DNA of 64,000 nucleotides from Vibrio harveyi NBRC 15634 = ATCC 14126 = KCTC 12724 (GCF_001591145.1 NZ_BCUF01000007.1:88605-152604); one strand, 5' to 3'; shown: positions 17,891 to 26,378, numbered from the stretch's first letter. Notes: generated from the letters alone by a model not told the origin. Numbers and translations: made by a program.

Positions 17891-17903
17891 TTTACATTGT
17901 AAA
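17891..17903. promoter_or_regulatory. parS2 site in the rctA region
   Basis: TTTACATTGTAAA fits the parS2 palindrome TTTACANTGTAAA. It links partition to initiation control through the adjacent 39-mer. Confidence 0.88.
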
Positions 17904-18062
17904 TAAGTGACAGTGTGACATTTTAAATCTAGTCGAGTTTGAAGCACTTTATTCGCAGGTTTTTGATTAAATTTTGTGATGTTTTGATGGTGAAATCATA
18001 AAACTGGCGTTTGTGAGTGTTTTTTATGTGATGGTTATTCAAAATGCTTGTGCACCTTTTTG

Positions 18063-18090
18063 TTGTTTTTGTGTTGTAGTGCTGTACAAT
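18063..18090 (+). promoter_or_regulatory. Candidate parA2 promoter
   Basis: TTGTTT at 18063-18068 and TACAAT at 18085-18090 are separated by 16 bases, about 33 bases before the parA2 start codon. Confidence 0.5.
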
Positions 18091-18122
18091 GAAATGCAGA
18101 TATCCTTCCAACGGAATTTGGC

Positions 18123-19340
18123 ATGAAAAGAGAAACAACGATTGAAAATCTCCAGGAATTAGCAGAGCTGACGCAACAAGTTCAAGCTGACCGTATTGAG
18201 ATTGTTTTGGAAGAGCGTAGTGACAACTACTTCCCACCAATGTCTAAGGCAATGATGGAAACCCGCTCTGGTTTAACTCGTCGTAAACTAGACGATGCTA
18301 TCGGCAAGATGGAAGCGGAAGGTCATCAATTTACAAAGAATAATGCTAACCATTATTCAATCACGCTTGAAGAAGCGCACATGCTAATGGAGGCGGCGGA
18401 AGTGCCAAAATTCCATGAACGCAAAAAGAATTCTGAAAATAAACCATGGATCATCAACGTACAAAACCAAAAGGGTGGTACGGGTAAATCGATGACCGCG
18501 GTTCATTTGGCGGCGTGTCTGGCTCTAAACCTAGATAAACGCTACCGTATTTGTTTGATTGACCTTGACCCTCAAGGCTCTCTGCGTCTGTTTTTGAACC
18601 CACAAATTAGCGTGGCAGAACACGACAACATCTATTCTGCTGTCGATATCATGTTGGGTAACGTGCCTGATGGTGTTGAAATTGATCGTGAATTCCTTCA
18701 CAAGAACGTACTGTTGCCGACGCAATATCCGAACTTGAAGTCGATTTCTGCTTTCCCAGAAGACGCAATGTTCAACGCAGAAGCGTGGCAAACACTCTCT
18801 GAAGACCCATCGCTAGATATCGTTCGTCTGCTGAAAGAGCAGTTGATTGACAAGATCGCGAATGACTTCGACGTAATTATGATTGATACCGGTCCACACG
18901 TTGACCCGCTAGTATGGAACGCAATGTACGCATCGAACGCGCTATTGATTCCTTGTGCGGCGAAGCGTCTTGACTGGGCTTCGACAGTAAACTTCTTCCA
19001 ACACCTACCAACGGTTTATGAGATGTTCCCTGAAGATTGGAACGGTCTTGAGTTTGTTCGTCTTATGCCTACTATGTTTGAAGACGACAACAAGAAGCAA
19101 GTTTCTGTTCTAACTGAAATGAACTATCTTCTAGGTGACCAAGTTATGATGGCTACCATTCCTCGCAGTCGTGCATTCGAAACCTGTGCTGATACCTACA
19201 GCACTGTGTTTGACTTAACCATAGGCGACTTCGAAGGTGGTAAGAAAACACTCGCAACTGCACAAGATGCGGTACACAAGAGTGCATTAGAACTAGAGCG
19301 CGTACTGCACTCTAACTGGCCGTCATTGAATCAGGGGTAA
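18123..19340 (+). CDS. parA2: Chromosome II partition ATPase ParA2
   Basis: 405 residues, the size of Vibrio ParA2. The N-terminal 105 residues form a helix-turn-helix extension typical of type Ia ParA (MSKAMMETRSGLTRRKLDDAIGKMEAEGHQF). The ATPase follows with deviant Walker A NQKGGTGKSMTAVHLA, Walker A' IDLDPQGSLRLFL, and Walker B DVIMIDTGPHVDPLV. ParA2 forms filaments on DNA that move ParB2-parS2 complexes and represses its own operon. The stop lies 7 bases before parB2. Confidence 0.97.
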   Translation: MKRETTIENLQELAELTQQVQADRIEIVLEERSDNYFPPMSKAMMETRSGLTRRKLDDAIGKMEAEGHQFTKNNANHYSITLEEAHMLMEAAEVPKFHERKKNSENKPWIINVQNQKGGTGKSMTAVHLAACLALNLDKRYRICLIDLDPQGSLRLFLNPQISVAEHDNIYSAVDIMLGNVPDGVEIDREFLHKNVLLPTQYPNLKSISAFPEDAMFNAEAWQTLSEDPSLDIVRLLKEQLIDKIANDFDVIMIDTGPHVDPLVWNAMYASNALLIPCAAKRLDWASTVNFFQHLPTVYEMFPEDWNGLEFVRLMPTMFEDDNKKQVSVLTEMNYLLGDQVMMATIPRSRAFETCADTYSTVFDLTIGDFEGGKKTLATAQDAVHKSALELERVLHSNWPSLNQG

Positions 19341-19347
19341 TGAATAA

Positions 19348-20322
19348 ATGGCATTGAAAACGTCTGAATTAAACGCGAAATTATTTGGTAAAACCAATAA
19401 GCGTCGTGTTGCGACACCTCAAGAAGCGCAAACGGCGGCAAAAGACAAAGCACAAACTATCGAACTAGCAGTCGCTGGTGAGAATACTGTGCAATTTGAA
19501 TTGGTACGAATCCCTGCGGATAAAGTGGCGACAGACACGAGCGTATTTGCAGAAAACGCTCGTGAGCAATCTTTCCTAAACGAACACGCTTTATCGGATG
19601 TGTTGGTGACGTTGAAAGAACGTGGTCAACAATATCCAGCAGTTGGTCGTCGCACGCAAGATGGCAAGATTGAAGTATTAGATGGTAGCCGCCGTCGTAT
19701 GTCTTGTATCTTAGCGGGCAAAGATTTCTTGGTTTACGTTGGTGACGGCATCAACACAGACCACGCGAAATTCCTTTCTGATGTTGCAAACGCGCACAAG
19801 CCACTGTCTCTCTACGAGAAAGGTAAAGAGATGCAGGCGAAGTTAGAAAGCGGCGAAGCAGAAGACCAAAAAGCACTGGCAAAAATGTTCCAGTGCAGCG
19901 AAGCATTGGTGAGTGGTGCGTTAAAAGCGGCGGCATTACCGTTAGAGCTTCTTCAAGCGTACCCGAATGTTGGCGATTTAGGTCGTCCAACGATAGTGAA
20001 GCTGCACAAGCAATTCTCATCACTAACTGGTGAACAGCAACAAAATCTGCTGGATAAATGCCGTACGTCTGAAGGCTACCTGTGGCAACGTAGCACAGCT
20101 CAAGGTGTTGCTCGTCTGACAAAAGAAGTGACAGAAAGCATTGAAAGCTGGATTGCAGAATTAGCACCTGCGAAGCCAGCTAAGAAAGCTGAAAAAGTTG
20201 ATCTTGTTAAAGGGCGTGCAAGCTACAGCCGCAAAGGCAATAACCTTGCTCTTAACTTGAAGAAAGTTGACGACAGCTTGATGGAAGAAATTCTTGCTTT
20301 CGTTGAGAGTAAAATGAAGTAA
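19348..20322 (+). CDS. parB2: Chromosome II partition protein ParB2
   Basis: 324 residues. ParB N-terminal domain with the arginine patch variant DGSRRRMSCILAGKDFLVYV, a central helix-turn-helix (ALAKMFQCSEALVSGALKAAALPLELLQAYP), and a C-terminal dimerisation domain ending LNLKKVDDSLMEEILAFVESKMK. It binds the parS2 sites of this window (17891, 22448, 22480, 22527, 24800, 38534). It is co-transcribed with parA2 and followed by a terminator at 20338. Confidence 0.97.
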   Translation: MALKTSELNAKLFGKTNKRRVATPQEAQTAAKDKAQTIELAVAGENTVQFELVRIPADKVATDTSVFAENAREQSFLNEHALSDVLVTLKERGQQYPAVGRRTQDGKIEVLDGSRRRMSCILAGKDFLVYVGDGINTDHAKFLSDVANAHKPLSLYEKGKEMQAKLESGEAEDQKALAKMFQCSEALVSGALKAAALPLELLQAYPNVGDLGRPTIVKLHKQFSSLTGEQQQNLLDKCRTSEGYLWQRSTAQGVARLTKEVTESIESWIAELAPAKPAKKAEKVDLVKGRASYSRKGNNLALNLKKVDDSLMEEILAFVESKMK

Positions 20323-20337
20323 ATATCTTCTTCTTTG

Positions 20338-20361
20338 AAACCGCCTTCGGGCGGTTTTTTT
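20338..20361 (+). terminator. Terminator of parA2-parB2
   Basis: AAACCGCC / GGCGGTTT with a TTCG loop and a run of seven T. Confidence 0.92.
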
Positions 20362-20386
20362 ATGTCTGCAATTTGGCAAAGTCTCC

Positions 20387-22459
20387 ATGAATCGAGATGT
20401 GATAACATGGCGTCAGTTTAATGCTCGGATATACGTAATGCTCGCTCAATCTGAATTCCTTTCTCAACTTCAAACTCAATCTCATGATGCGTTTCAACGT
20501 CGTGGCGTGGCTATCTATGGTGAACCCGAATGGCAAGATGCGCTAATTGCTGACTTTTACAAACATCAATCGGATCAGACTTGGTTCTGTGTTGGTGATT
20601 GGTCCCTTGAAGGGGCTTTTTGTGTGTCTGGCAAACAAGGCAATATGTTGCTTGGTCGTGAGTGCGATGTTTTATTGTTTGATGCGAGAAAAGGCGTCGA
20701 TGCCAACAGTTTTACCGCTGCTCTTGGGGCTTTAGTTGGCGGTGGATTGCTGCTTGTTATCGCCAATAAACAAGAGCAACCAAGCGAAGCTGATTTGTGG
20801 ATGCAAATGCATTGGCAAAAACTGACTGTGATAGACCAGAGTCTTCCGTTGCCGACACTATCGAGCGTACAATTTGGCGCGAAGGAAAACCAGTTTGAGC
20901 AACAAACTGAAGCGGTAGCATTAGTTGAGAAAGTAGTAACGGGACACCGCAAGCGTCCATTGGTGTTGACTGCTGACCGTGGTCGTGGAAAAACCAGCGC
21001 TTTAGGTATCGCTTGTGCACAGCTTCTTAAGCAAAAGACGCTGCGTGTCTTAGTTACCGCACCAAGCATTAAAGCTGTTGAACCCATCTATCAGCATGCA
21101 TTGCGATTACTTTCAACAGCGCAACGAGTTAAGAAAGATCGATTGGAAGTAGGGCAGGGGTACATCCAATTTATTGCCCCAGACGAGCTGCTTTCGTCTA
21201 TGCCGGAATGTGACTTGTTGTTAGTGGATGAAGCTGCGGCGATCCCTGTACCAATGCTCAAGCAAATTACGGAACATTATCATCGTTTGGTTTTTTCGAG
21301 CACGATACATGGTTATGAAGGGTGTGGTCGAGGGTTTACGCTTAAGTTTATTGAGTGGTTGAAAGAACAAAGACCAGGAATGAAAAGCCACCACCTTCAA
21401 CAGCCTATCCGTTGGAGTACAAATGACAATCTAGAGTCGTGGCTGTATGAGGCGTTTTTATTGAATGCAGAGCTTGAACCGTTTGAGCGAATAGAGCTTG
21501 GTGAAATTGCATTGGTCAATCTCCGTAAGTCCGAGCTGATTTCTAATCCTTCCGTATTGAAAACGTGCTTTGCGCTATTGGTCAACGCGCATTATCAAAC
21601 GGCGCCTAATGATTTACTTCACTTGCTGCAAGATGAAAACAGTCAGGTTTATGTTGCTCAGTACCAAGGTCAAATCGCCGGTGTGATTTTAACCGTGGAA
21701 GAAGGCAACTTTGCCGAAAATTTAATTAAAGATATCCAGCTTGGCAAGCGTCGTCCAAAAGGGCATTTAGCTCCCATTACCATTATTAACCAGCTTGGCT
21801 ACTCAGAAGTCGGCGCGCTTTCTACATTACGTGTGATGCGTATCGCTGTTCATCCAGAGTTGCAAGGGCGAGGAATTGGTCAACATATGTTGTCATTGCT
21901 GGAGCAATCAACGCCATCTCACATTTCCTATTTGTCCACCAGCTTTGGTGCAACGGAAGAACTCATAAAGTTCTGGCAACGCTCGGGCTATGAGTCGATT
22001 CGACTTGGAACGATGCGTGACGCTGCGAGTGGCTGCTATTCACTTTTGATGGTTCGCAATTGTAACGCCCAACAGCAGTCTTGGATTGAAGAGTCTAAGC
22101 ATCTATTTGAAGAATTATTGTCGTTGAGTGCTTCTGCGATTTATCCACGACTTGAGCCGAGTTTAATGCGTACGTTGTTATCCCAACCAATTCAAGCTGT
22201 CTCGTTGAATAAGGCGAAGCTCACTTTGGTGGAGTGCTATGCTCAAGGTGGTAATAGCTTTGAATCTGTGTCGACATGGCTTCAACAATGGTTACTTCAA
22301 TTTGGTTTGGTTGATGTTTCTGATCTGCTGATCAGTAAGTCACTCTTAAACAAAGATTGGAATGAGTGCGCAAAACAATTTGGATTGGCGGGACGTAAGC
22401 AAATCGAAGCTGAGATACGCAAAGAGCTTCAAGCTTTAATCGCTAAATTTACAGTGTAA
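20387..22459 (+). CDS. tmcA: tRNA(Met) cytidine acetyltransferase TmcA
   Basis: 690 residues. The N-terminal DUF1726 region is followed by an RNA-helicase-like ATPase (LTADRGRGKTSALGIA as Walker A at about 195-210; LLLVDEAAAIPVPML as Walker B), a GNAT acetyltransferase domain (LSTLRVMRIAVHPELQGRGIGQHML) and a C-terminal tRNA-binding tail. It makes N4-acetylcytidine at the wobble base of elongator tRNA-Met using acetyl-CoA and ATP. A shorter start (MLAQSEFLSQ, 17 codons inside) is possible. The last codons and stop overlap a parS2 palindrome. Confidence 0.92.
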   Translation: MNRDVITWRQFNARIYVMLAQSEFLSQLQTQSHDAFQRRGVAIYGEPEWQDALIADFYKHQSDQTWFCVGDWSLEGAFCVSGKQGNMLLGRECDVLLFDARKGVDANSFTAALGALVGGGLLLVIANKQEQPSEADLWMQMHWQKLTVIDQSLPLPTLSSVQFGAKENQFEQQTEAVALVEKVVTGHRKRPLVLTADRGRGKTSALGIACAQLLKQKTLRVLVTAPSIKAVEPIYQHALRLLSTAQRVKKDRLEVGQGYIQFIAPDELLSSMPECDLLLVDEAAAIPVPMLKQITEHYHRLVFSSTIHGYEGCGRGFTLKFIEWLKEQRPGMKSHHLQQPIRWSTNDNLESWLYEAFLLNAELEPFERIELGEIALVNLRKSELISNPSVLKTCFALLVNAHYQTAPNDLLHLLQDENSQVYVAQYQGQIAGVILTVEEGNFAENLIKDIQLGKRRPKGHLAPITIINQLGYSEVGALSTLRVMRIAVHPELQGRGIGQHMLSLLEQSTPSHISYLSTSFGATEELIKFWQRSGYESIRLGTMRDAASGCYSLLMVRNCNAQQQSWIEESKHLFEELLSLSASAIYPRLEPSLMRTLLSQPIQAVSLNKAKLTLVECYAQGGNSFESVSTWLQQWLLQFGLVDVSDLLISKSLLNKDWNECAKQFGLAGRKQIEAEIRKELQALIAKFTV

Positions 22460-22460
22460 A
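22448..22460. promoter_or_regulatory. parS2 site over the tmcA stop codon
   Basis: TTTACAGTGTAAA spells the final codons F-T-V-stop of TmcA. It is the first of three parS2 sites within 92 bases. Confidence 0.85.
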
Positions 22461-22479
22461 ACGATACGCGGTTTTGTAA

Positions 22480-22492
22480 TTTACACTGTAAA
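22480..22492. promoter_or_regulatory. parS2 site between tmcA and tonB
   Basis: TTTACACTGTAAA, exact match to the parS2 consensus. Confidence 0.92.
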
Positions 22493-22518
22493 GTGGAATA
22501 GATAGGAATTTAGATAGA

Positions 22519-22556
22519 GGAGAGAGTTTACACTGTAAATTCTCTCCTTTGTTTTT
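22519..22556 (+). terminator. tmcA terminator whose stem contains a parS2 site
   Basis: GGAGAGA at 22519-22525 pairs with TCTCTCC at 22541-22547. The bases between are a parS2 palindrome (TTTACACTGTAAA, 22527-22539) that extends the stem inward. TTTGTTTTT follows, so it should work as an intrinsic terminator for tmcA. Confidence 0.78.
22527..22539. promoter_or_regulatory. parS2 site inside the terminator stem
   Basis: TTTACACTGTAAA, exact consensus, embedded in the tmcA terminator hairpin. Confidence 0.92.
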
Positions 22557-22564
22557 CAGGCTGG

Positions 22565-23389
22565 CTAGAACGAAAAATTGATAGGAAGAGTTAGTGTCAA
22601 GCGAGCACCTTTGACACTTGAAGGTGGTTTTACTAACGGTTGCGCTCGTCCTACAAGCTCAATCGCTTCTTTATCTAATGATGCTGTTCCTGAGCTTTTT
22701 ACGAGTTCTACATCGAGAACATTTCCCTCCCTGTCCATGGTAAAGCGAATCACTGGCATCCCTTTCTTCTTAAGTCGACGTGCTTGCCTTGGATAGCGTT
22801 TTTCTCGTTCTAGGTGTGCATGCAGAGCTTGTTGCCAACTTACCTTTGCCGCTCGTCCTGCTTCGGATTGCTGACCCTGCCTTAGTGCGCTGATTTGTTT
22901 GGATTCACGTTTCGTCTCCAAGCTAGGTTTTGAACTGGCGGCTTGATTGATTTCAGGTTGTTTTTTCTTTGACTGCTTTTCTGGTTCTGGTTCTGGTTTT
23001 GATCTGTTCGGTTTTGGTTTCTCTGTTTTTATTGGCTTTTCAGTGTTTGCAGCAATCGTGCTCGGTTGTTTGGATTTGACTAAAGCTGGAGACTGCTCTT
23101 GTTCGGGCTTATGTTTTACGGATTGCTCTTGACGGGCTTGTTGAATTAACTCTTCTTGTTGCACTGTACTTTCAACCGCTTTCACCGTGTTTTTGGGGGC
23201 AGCCATTGGTGCTACGATACTCACTGTAATCGGTATCGCTTGTGGCGGAGAGGAAAAGTCATACTCAGGTGTCCACATGTAAGCGATGGCTATTAAGGCG
23301 TGAAGAGAGGCGCTCAGTAGTATAGCCGTTAAAACAAAACGTTTTTTCCTATAGCTATAACGAAAAGATGGTCCTGCTAGAGCATTCAT
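22565..23389 (-). CDS. tonB: TonB energy transducer
   Basis: 274 residues. One N-terminal membrane helix (about 20-38), a long periplasmic linker rich in proline, lysine and glutamate (EKPKPNRSKPEPEPEKQ), and the C-terminal TonB domain with the YPRQA motif (EREKRYPRQARRLKKKGMPVIRF) and the VKSSGTASLDKEAIELV segment. It carries proton-motive energy from ExbB-ExbD to the plug of an outer-membrane receptor. Its start overlaps the end of exbD by four bases. The operon has the island's ECF-type promoter, marking this set as dedicated to the 30-kb receptor. It ends close to the parS2 trio. Confidence 0.93.
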   Translation of the reverse strand: MNALAGPSFRYSYRKKRFVLTAILLSASLHALIAIAYMWTPEYDFSSPPQAIPITVSIVAPMAAPKNTVKAVESTVQQEELIQQARQEQSVKHKPEQEQSPALVKSKQPSTIAANTEKPIKTEKPKPNRSKPEPEPEKQSKKKQPEINQAASSKPSLETKRESKQISALRQGQQSEAGRAAKVSWQQALHAHLEREKRYPRQARRLKKKGMPVIRFTMDREGNVLDVELVKSSGTASLDKEAIELVGRAQPLVKPPSSVKGARLTLTLPINFSF

Positions 23390-23817
23390 TGTGGCGCTCC
23401 CGACGCTTGCTCTACACCAACTAATGCAATTTGGTTGTAGCCGCTAGCGACCATTTCATTCATCACTTTCATTAAATCTTGATAACTCAGAGATTTGTCA
23501 GCTCGAAGAAATATCCGAGTGTCTGGTTCAACCTTGGCTTGTATTAGGGCTTGCTTCAAATCGGCAAGCGAAGTCTCGTGCTTTTCTCCCACAACTAAGG
23601 TTAGGTCTTTTTGAATCGTGAGATAAACTGGTTTATCAGGTTGAGGCTGAGGCTCTGCAGATGACGTCGGCAAATCGACTGCAACGTTGACTGTCGCTAA
23701 TGGGGCGGCAACCATCACTATGATTAAGAGCACCAACATGACGTCAACCAGAGGTGTCACGTTGATCTCATGATTCTCAACCATATCATCGCTGTCTGAG
23801 GCTGGCTTAAATCCCAT
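23386..23817 (-). CDS. exbD: ExbD biopolymer transport protein
   Basis: 143 residues. A single membrane helix carries the conserved aspartate in NVTPLVDVMLVLLIIVMVAAP (Asp at about residue 26), which conducts protons together with ExbB. The periplasmic domain ends in the usual IALVGVEQA motif. It overlaps tonB and follows exbB by 3 bases, so all three are translated from one message. Confidence 0.94.
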   Translation of the reverse strand: MGFKPASDSDDMVENHEINVTPLVDVMLVLLIIVMVAAPLATVNVAVDLPTSSAEPQPQPDKPVYLTIQKDLTLVVGEKHETSLADLKQALIQAKVEPDTRIFLRADKSLSYQDLMKVMNEMVASGYNQIALVGVEQASGAPQ

Positions 23818-23820
23818 GGT

Positions 23821-24681
23821 TTAACCCACCTTCTTTAGCACTGTGTCGTTGTGTTCTTGGTGAGATTGCATTCGCTTTTGATCCAAATCTCGGCTAACCA
23901 AGATCATCAATGCTACGGAGACATCGGCGAGTTGCGCTTTGTAGCCAGAAATTTTACGTGTGAAGTAGTTATAGATGACCACTGCTGGAATTGCTGCCAC
24001 TAAACCAATTGCCGTGGCAAGGAGGGCTTCTGCGATCCCCGGAGCGACCACCACTAGCGTCGTGTTCTGAGATTTTGCGATTCCGATGAAAGCATTCATG
24101 ATGCCCCAAACTGTGCCGAACAATCCAACGAAAGGACCGACGGAGCCGATGGTTGCGAGGATGCCGGTCAGTGAAGTCATGCTTCTCCCTAATTCAGCTT
24201 GCACTCTTTCTAAGCGCAGTTGTACGCGTTCTTTAATGCCATTTTCTGAAGCAAAGCCTAGAGAAGAGAGTTGCAATTCATGCTGCGTTGCTGAAATTAG
24301 TGAGGATTCTACGCCTTTAAAAGGCTGAGTGGTCTGTTTGGCATTTTCCAATGACTCTGCATCAACAAGCTCAGTAAGTAGTTTTTGTGTGCGTCGTGTT
24401 GCTTTCATCAGTTGTACTTGTTTAAAAAGAAAAACTGCCCAAGTCAAAATGGATGCGGCAAGCAGTGAGAGCATCACTCCCTTTACCACCCAATCAGCAG
24501 CGTGGTACATACCCATTGGGGATAAATCGTGGGTGATGAGCGGGTTAGAAGGTGGTGCTATTTGTGTTTCGGTGACTGAGTTATTTATAGAAGTACCAGT
24601 TGACTCAGTTGCAGAAGAAGAAAGGGGAAGAAGTGCCAGACTAAAAGATGCCGACACTAGGAGAAAAAAACGCTTATTCAT
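23821..24681 (-). CDS. exbB: ExbB/TolQ-family proton channel
   Basis: 286 residues with an N-terminal signal peptide (cleavage near SSSATES) and an extra periplasmic segment before the first membrane helix, as in the longer ExbB proteins. The MotA/TolQ/ExbB domain has helices at about 65-88, 170-195 and 210-235, with GLFGTVWGIMNAFIGIA and PGIAEALLATAIGLVAAIPAVVIYNYF. It forms the pentameric proton channel with ExbD. It is the first gene of the exbB-exbD-tonB operon. Confidence 0.93.
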   Translation of the reverse strand: MNKRFFLLVSASFSLALLPLSSSATESTGTSINNSVTETQIAPPSNPLITHDLSPMGMYHAADWVVKGVMLSLLAASILTWAVFLFKQVQLMKATRRTQKLLTELVDAESLENAKQTTQPFKGVESSLISATQHELQLSSLGFASENGIKERVQLRLERVQAELGRSMTSLTGILATIGSVGPFVGLFGTVWGIMNAFIGIAKSQNTTLVVVAPGIAEALLATAIGLVAAIPAVVIYNYFTRKISGYKAQLADVSVALMILVSRDLDQKRMQSHQEHNDTVLKKVG

Positions 24682-24746
24682 TATCCATTGCTCGTTGTGA
24701 AAATGACTGATGGCGCAAATAACCTTTTCGCGCCTGCTCTATCCAC

Positions 24747-24776
24747 TACACCGAATGAAGTAACGAAATCCGTAAA
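24747..24776 (-). promoter_or_regulatory. ECF-type promoter of exbB-exbD-tonB
   Basis: On the minus strand TTTACGGAT, 12 bases, TTCGGTGTA, about 66 bases before the exbB ATG. One of five identical-spacing copies in the island. Confidence 0.82.
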
Positions 24777-24799
24777 ATAAATTTAAATATTTGGGTCAA

Positions 24800-24812
24800 T
24801 TTACACTGTAAA
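24800..24812. promoter_or_regulatory. parS2 site upstream of the exbB promoter
   Basis: TTTACACTGTAAA, exact consensus, 24 bases upstream of the -35-like element of the exbB promoter and next to the slam stop codon. ParB2 spreading here could affect this promoter. Confidence 0.9.
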
Positions 24813-24835
24813 GCATGTTTGCCGTGATTTTAGAG

Positions 24836-26314
24836 TCAAAAACGCTTTTCAAATTTTACGCTCACCTCATTTTGCTGATAGGTGTACAGCCAATCAACGT
24901 TGCTGTTTACCCGTTTATGAGTCCACTCTAGAATGGGTGTCAACGTCCAAAAAACCAACTTTGGAGAGGAAAATGTGACAGTATAGTTTTGCTCTGTGTC
25001 TCTTCTCTTTGCATCGAGTAGGGCGTTATATCCCTCGTATTGCCTTTCTCGCAGTGATGCAAACAGGTTAGCGTCAAGCCAACCTTCGACGCTTTTCACG
25101 ACTCCGATTCGACCACCATAGAGCTGGTAAGCATGTACATCTTGATCATTTTGTTTATGCGTCCAGTCTATGCCACCGAATGCGAGCCATTGTTGTGGCA
25201 ACTGGTGCCAATAGTTGATGCTTGCATTCCATTGCCAATCTGATTGATAGTCGAGCTTTGTTGGACGGTAATCTTGGTATTCGCCTTTTAGTTCCCATCT
25301 CAGTGCGCTTTTCGAGTCTAAGCTATGGAATCCATTCAACTTTAGACCTGTTGACCAATACAAACTCTTATCCGCGTATGTGCTGTACTCGATCAACGGC
25401 GCAACCAAGATACTATGACGCTGGTCTTGAAAGCTGTAACCAAAGCTAACATTCGCTGTTTGCTCGTTGTATTCACTGTGATTGTTGTAACGAGAACCAT
25501 ACGTCAGCGCTTGCAAACTCATACCATGATGACCTTTGAAGCTAATGCGCTTATTCGCACTTGCATTAAAAGTTAACCCTGCTGCTCTCTGTTTTTCCGG
25601 TGTTACTCGATCAAATAAACACTTTCCTGTCTCATGACGGACTAAGCAAGTATAGGTTTCTGAGCTGCTATTGAGATTGTCATTGAAAGTTGGACCAAAA
25701 CTGATCGCACCTTGCCATGCATCTCTGTGCTCTAGTGCTGATATAAAGGCATTGAGAGTACGTCTGACACCATCAGCCCTTGGGTTATCAGTAGGGAGAG
25801 TAGATTTGATTTGTGAGAAAAGGGTGTGTGCGTCTTGGTTTTTCTTACGCTCAAACAAAACGCGAGCAAGCTCTAACTGAGCGGGAAGAAAATTCGGATA
25901 TAAGGATAAAAGCGATCGGTACTCTGCCTCTGCATCACTTAAACGACCTAAATAGCGTGATAGAGCGCCTTGGGCATAATGGATAAGTAAAGGATCTGCA
26001 TAGGGTGAAGATTGATACTGGTTCAATAGTACTTCTACTTGTGACCATTGCTTTCCTTTAACTGCTAGGTAAAGCGCTTGCCCTAAGTTGTCGTTGCTTT
26101 GATCTGACGAGCTTTGTTCCTGAGCTTGCTTCGACCTCTGTAATTCGAGTTCTTTTTCTTCTTGCAGGAGACGCTTTTCTTTTTCTTGTGCTGATAGCGC
26201 ATCTCTTTGCTGAATGCGAAGATTCGTATCTTGGTCATTGGCTACAACGGGAAAAGAAAACAACGGCACTAACAGGGATGTCAGAGCGATGGTGTAAGAG
26301 GTTCTAACCGCCAT
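24836..26314 (-). CDS. Slam-family outer-membrane translocator (surface lipoprotein/hemophilin assembly modulator)
   Basis: 492 residues. Signal peptide (cleaved near PVVANDQ), a charged coiled segment (30-70), a TPR region (about 75-205; YLAVKGKQWSQVEVLLNQY, YRSLLSLYPNFLPAQLELARVLFERKKNQDAHTLFSQI), then a DUF560 beta-barrel of about 285 residues beginning AWQGAISFGPTFNDNLNSSS and ending VSVKFEKRF. This is the Slam architecture, which moves TbpB-like lipoproteins or hemophilins across the outer membrane. It lies 64 bases after the hemophilin-like gene, separated by a hairpin, and has no ECF promoter of its own, so it depends on readthrough. Confidence 0.86.
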   Translation of the reverse strand: MAVRTSYTIALTSLLVPLFSFPVVANDQDTNLRIQQRDALSAQEKEKRLLQEEKELELQRSKQAQEQSSSDQSNDNLGQALYLAVKGKQWSQVEVLLNQYQSSPYADPLLIHYAQGALSRYLGRLSDAEAEYRSLLSLYPNFLPAQLELARVLFERKKNQDAHTLFSQIKSTLPTDNPRADGVRRTLNAFISALEHRDAWQGAISFGPTFNDNLNSSSETYTCLVRHETGKCLFDRVTPEKQRAAGLTFNASANKRISFKGHHGMSLQALTYGSRYNNHSEYNEQTANVSFGYSFQDQRHSILVAPLIEYSTYADKSLYWSTGLKLNGFHSLDSKSALRWELKGEYQDYRPTKLDYQSDWQWNASINYWHQLPQQWLAFGGIDWTHKQNDQDVHAYQLYGGRIGVVKSVEGWLDANLFASLRERQYEGYNALLDAKRRDTEQNYTVTFSSPKLVFWTLTPILEWTHKRVNSNVDWLYTYQQNEVSVKFEKRF

Positions 26315-26326
26315 AAATATTCCATA

Positions 26327-26358
26327 TAAAAAGAAGCAGCACGGGCTGCTTCTTGGTT
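26327..26358 (-). terminator. Hairpin between hemophilin-like gene and slam (probable attenuator)
   Basis: AAGAAGCAGC / GCTGCTTCTT with a short loop is followed on the minus strand by TTTTTATAT, then GGAATATTT and the slam ATG. It would let only part of the transcripts enter slam. Confidence 0.75.
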
Positions 26359-26378
26359 ATCACTCATTGAATTGAGAG

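Larger units (their letters stand above)
16884..18122. other. oriCII: replication origin of chromosome II with rctA region
   Basis: 1.24 kb between rctB and parA2. From left to right: a 29-mer operator, an AT-rich GATC-studded unwinding stretch, six direct 12-mers, a perfect DnaA box, a seventh 12-mer, then the negative-control (inc/rctA) part with further 12-mers in both orientations, two 39-mers and a parS2, and finally the parA2 promoter. The order matches the known V. cholerae oriCII plan. No translated ORF of convincing quality is present, so rctA is best regarded as a transcribed, untranslated control region. Confidence 0.96.

Noticed and set aside
16884..18122. A protein-coding rctA in the origin
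   Set aside because: Open frames in this stretch lack ribosome-binding sites, and the dense 12-mer and 39-mer elements explain the sequence better.
24836..26314. Slam-like gene as a plain TPR lipoprotein or cellulose-synthase-type BcsC fragment
   Set aside because: The C-terminal 285 residues have the DUF560 barrel pattern ending in a terminal phenylalanine, and the gene directly follows a protein with a Slam-substrate type barrel.
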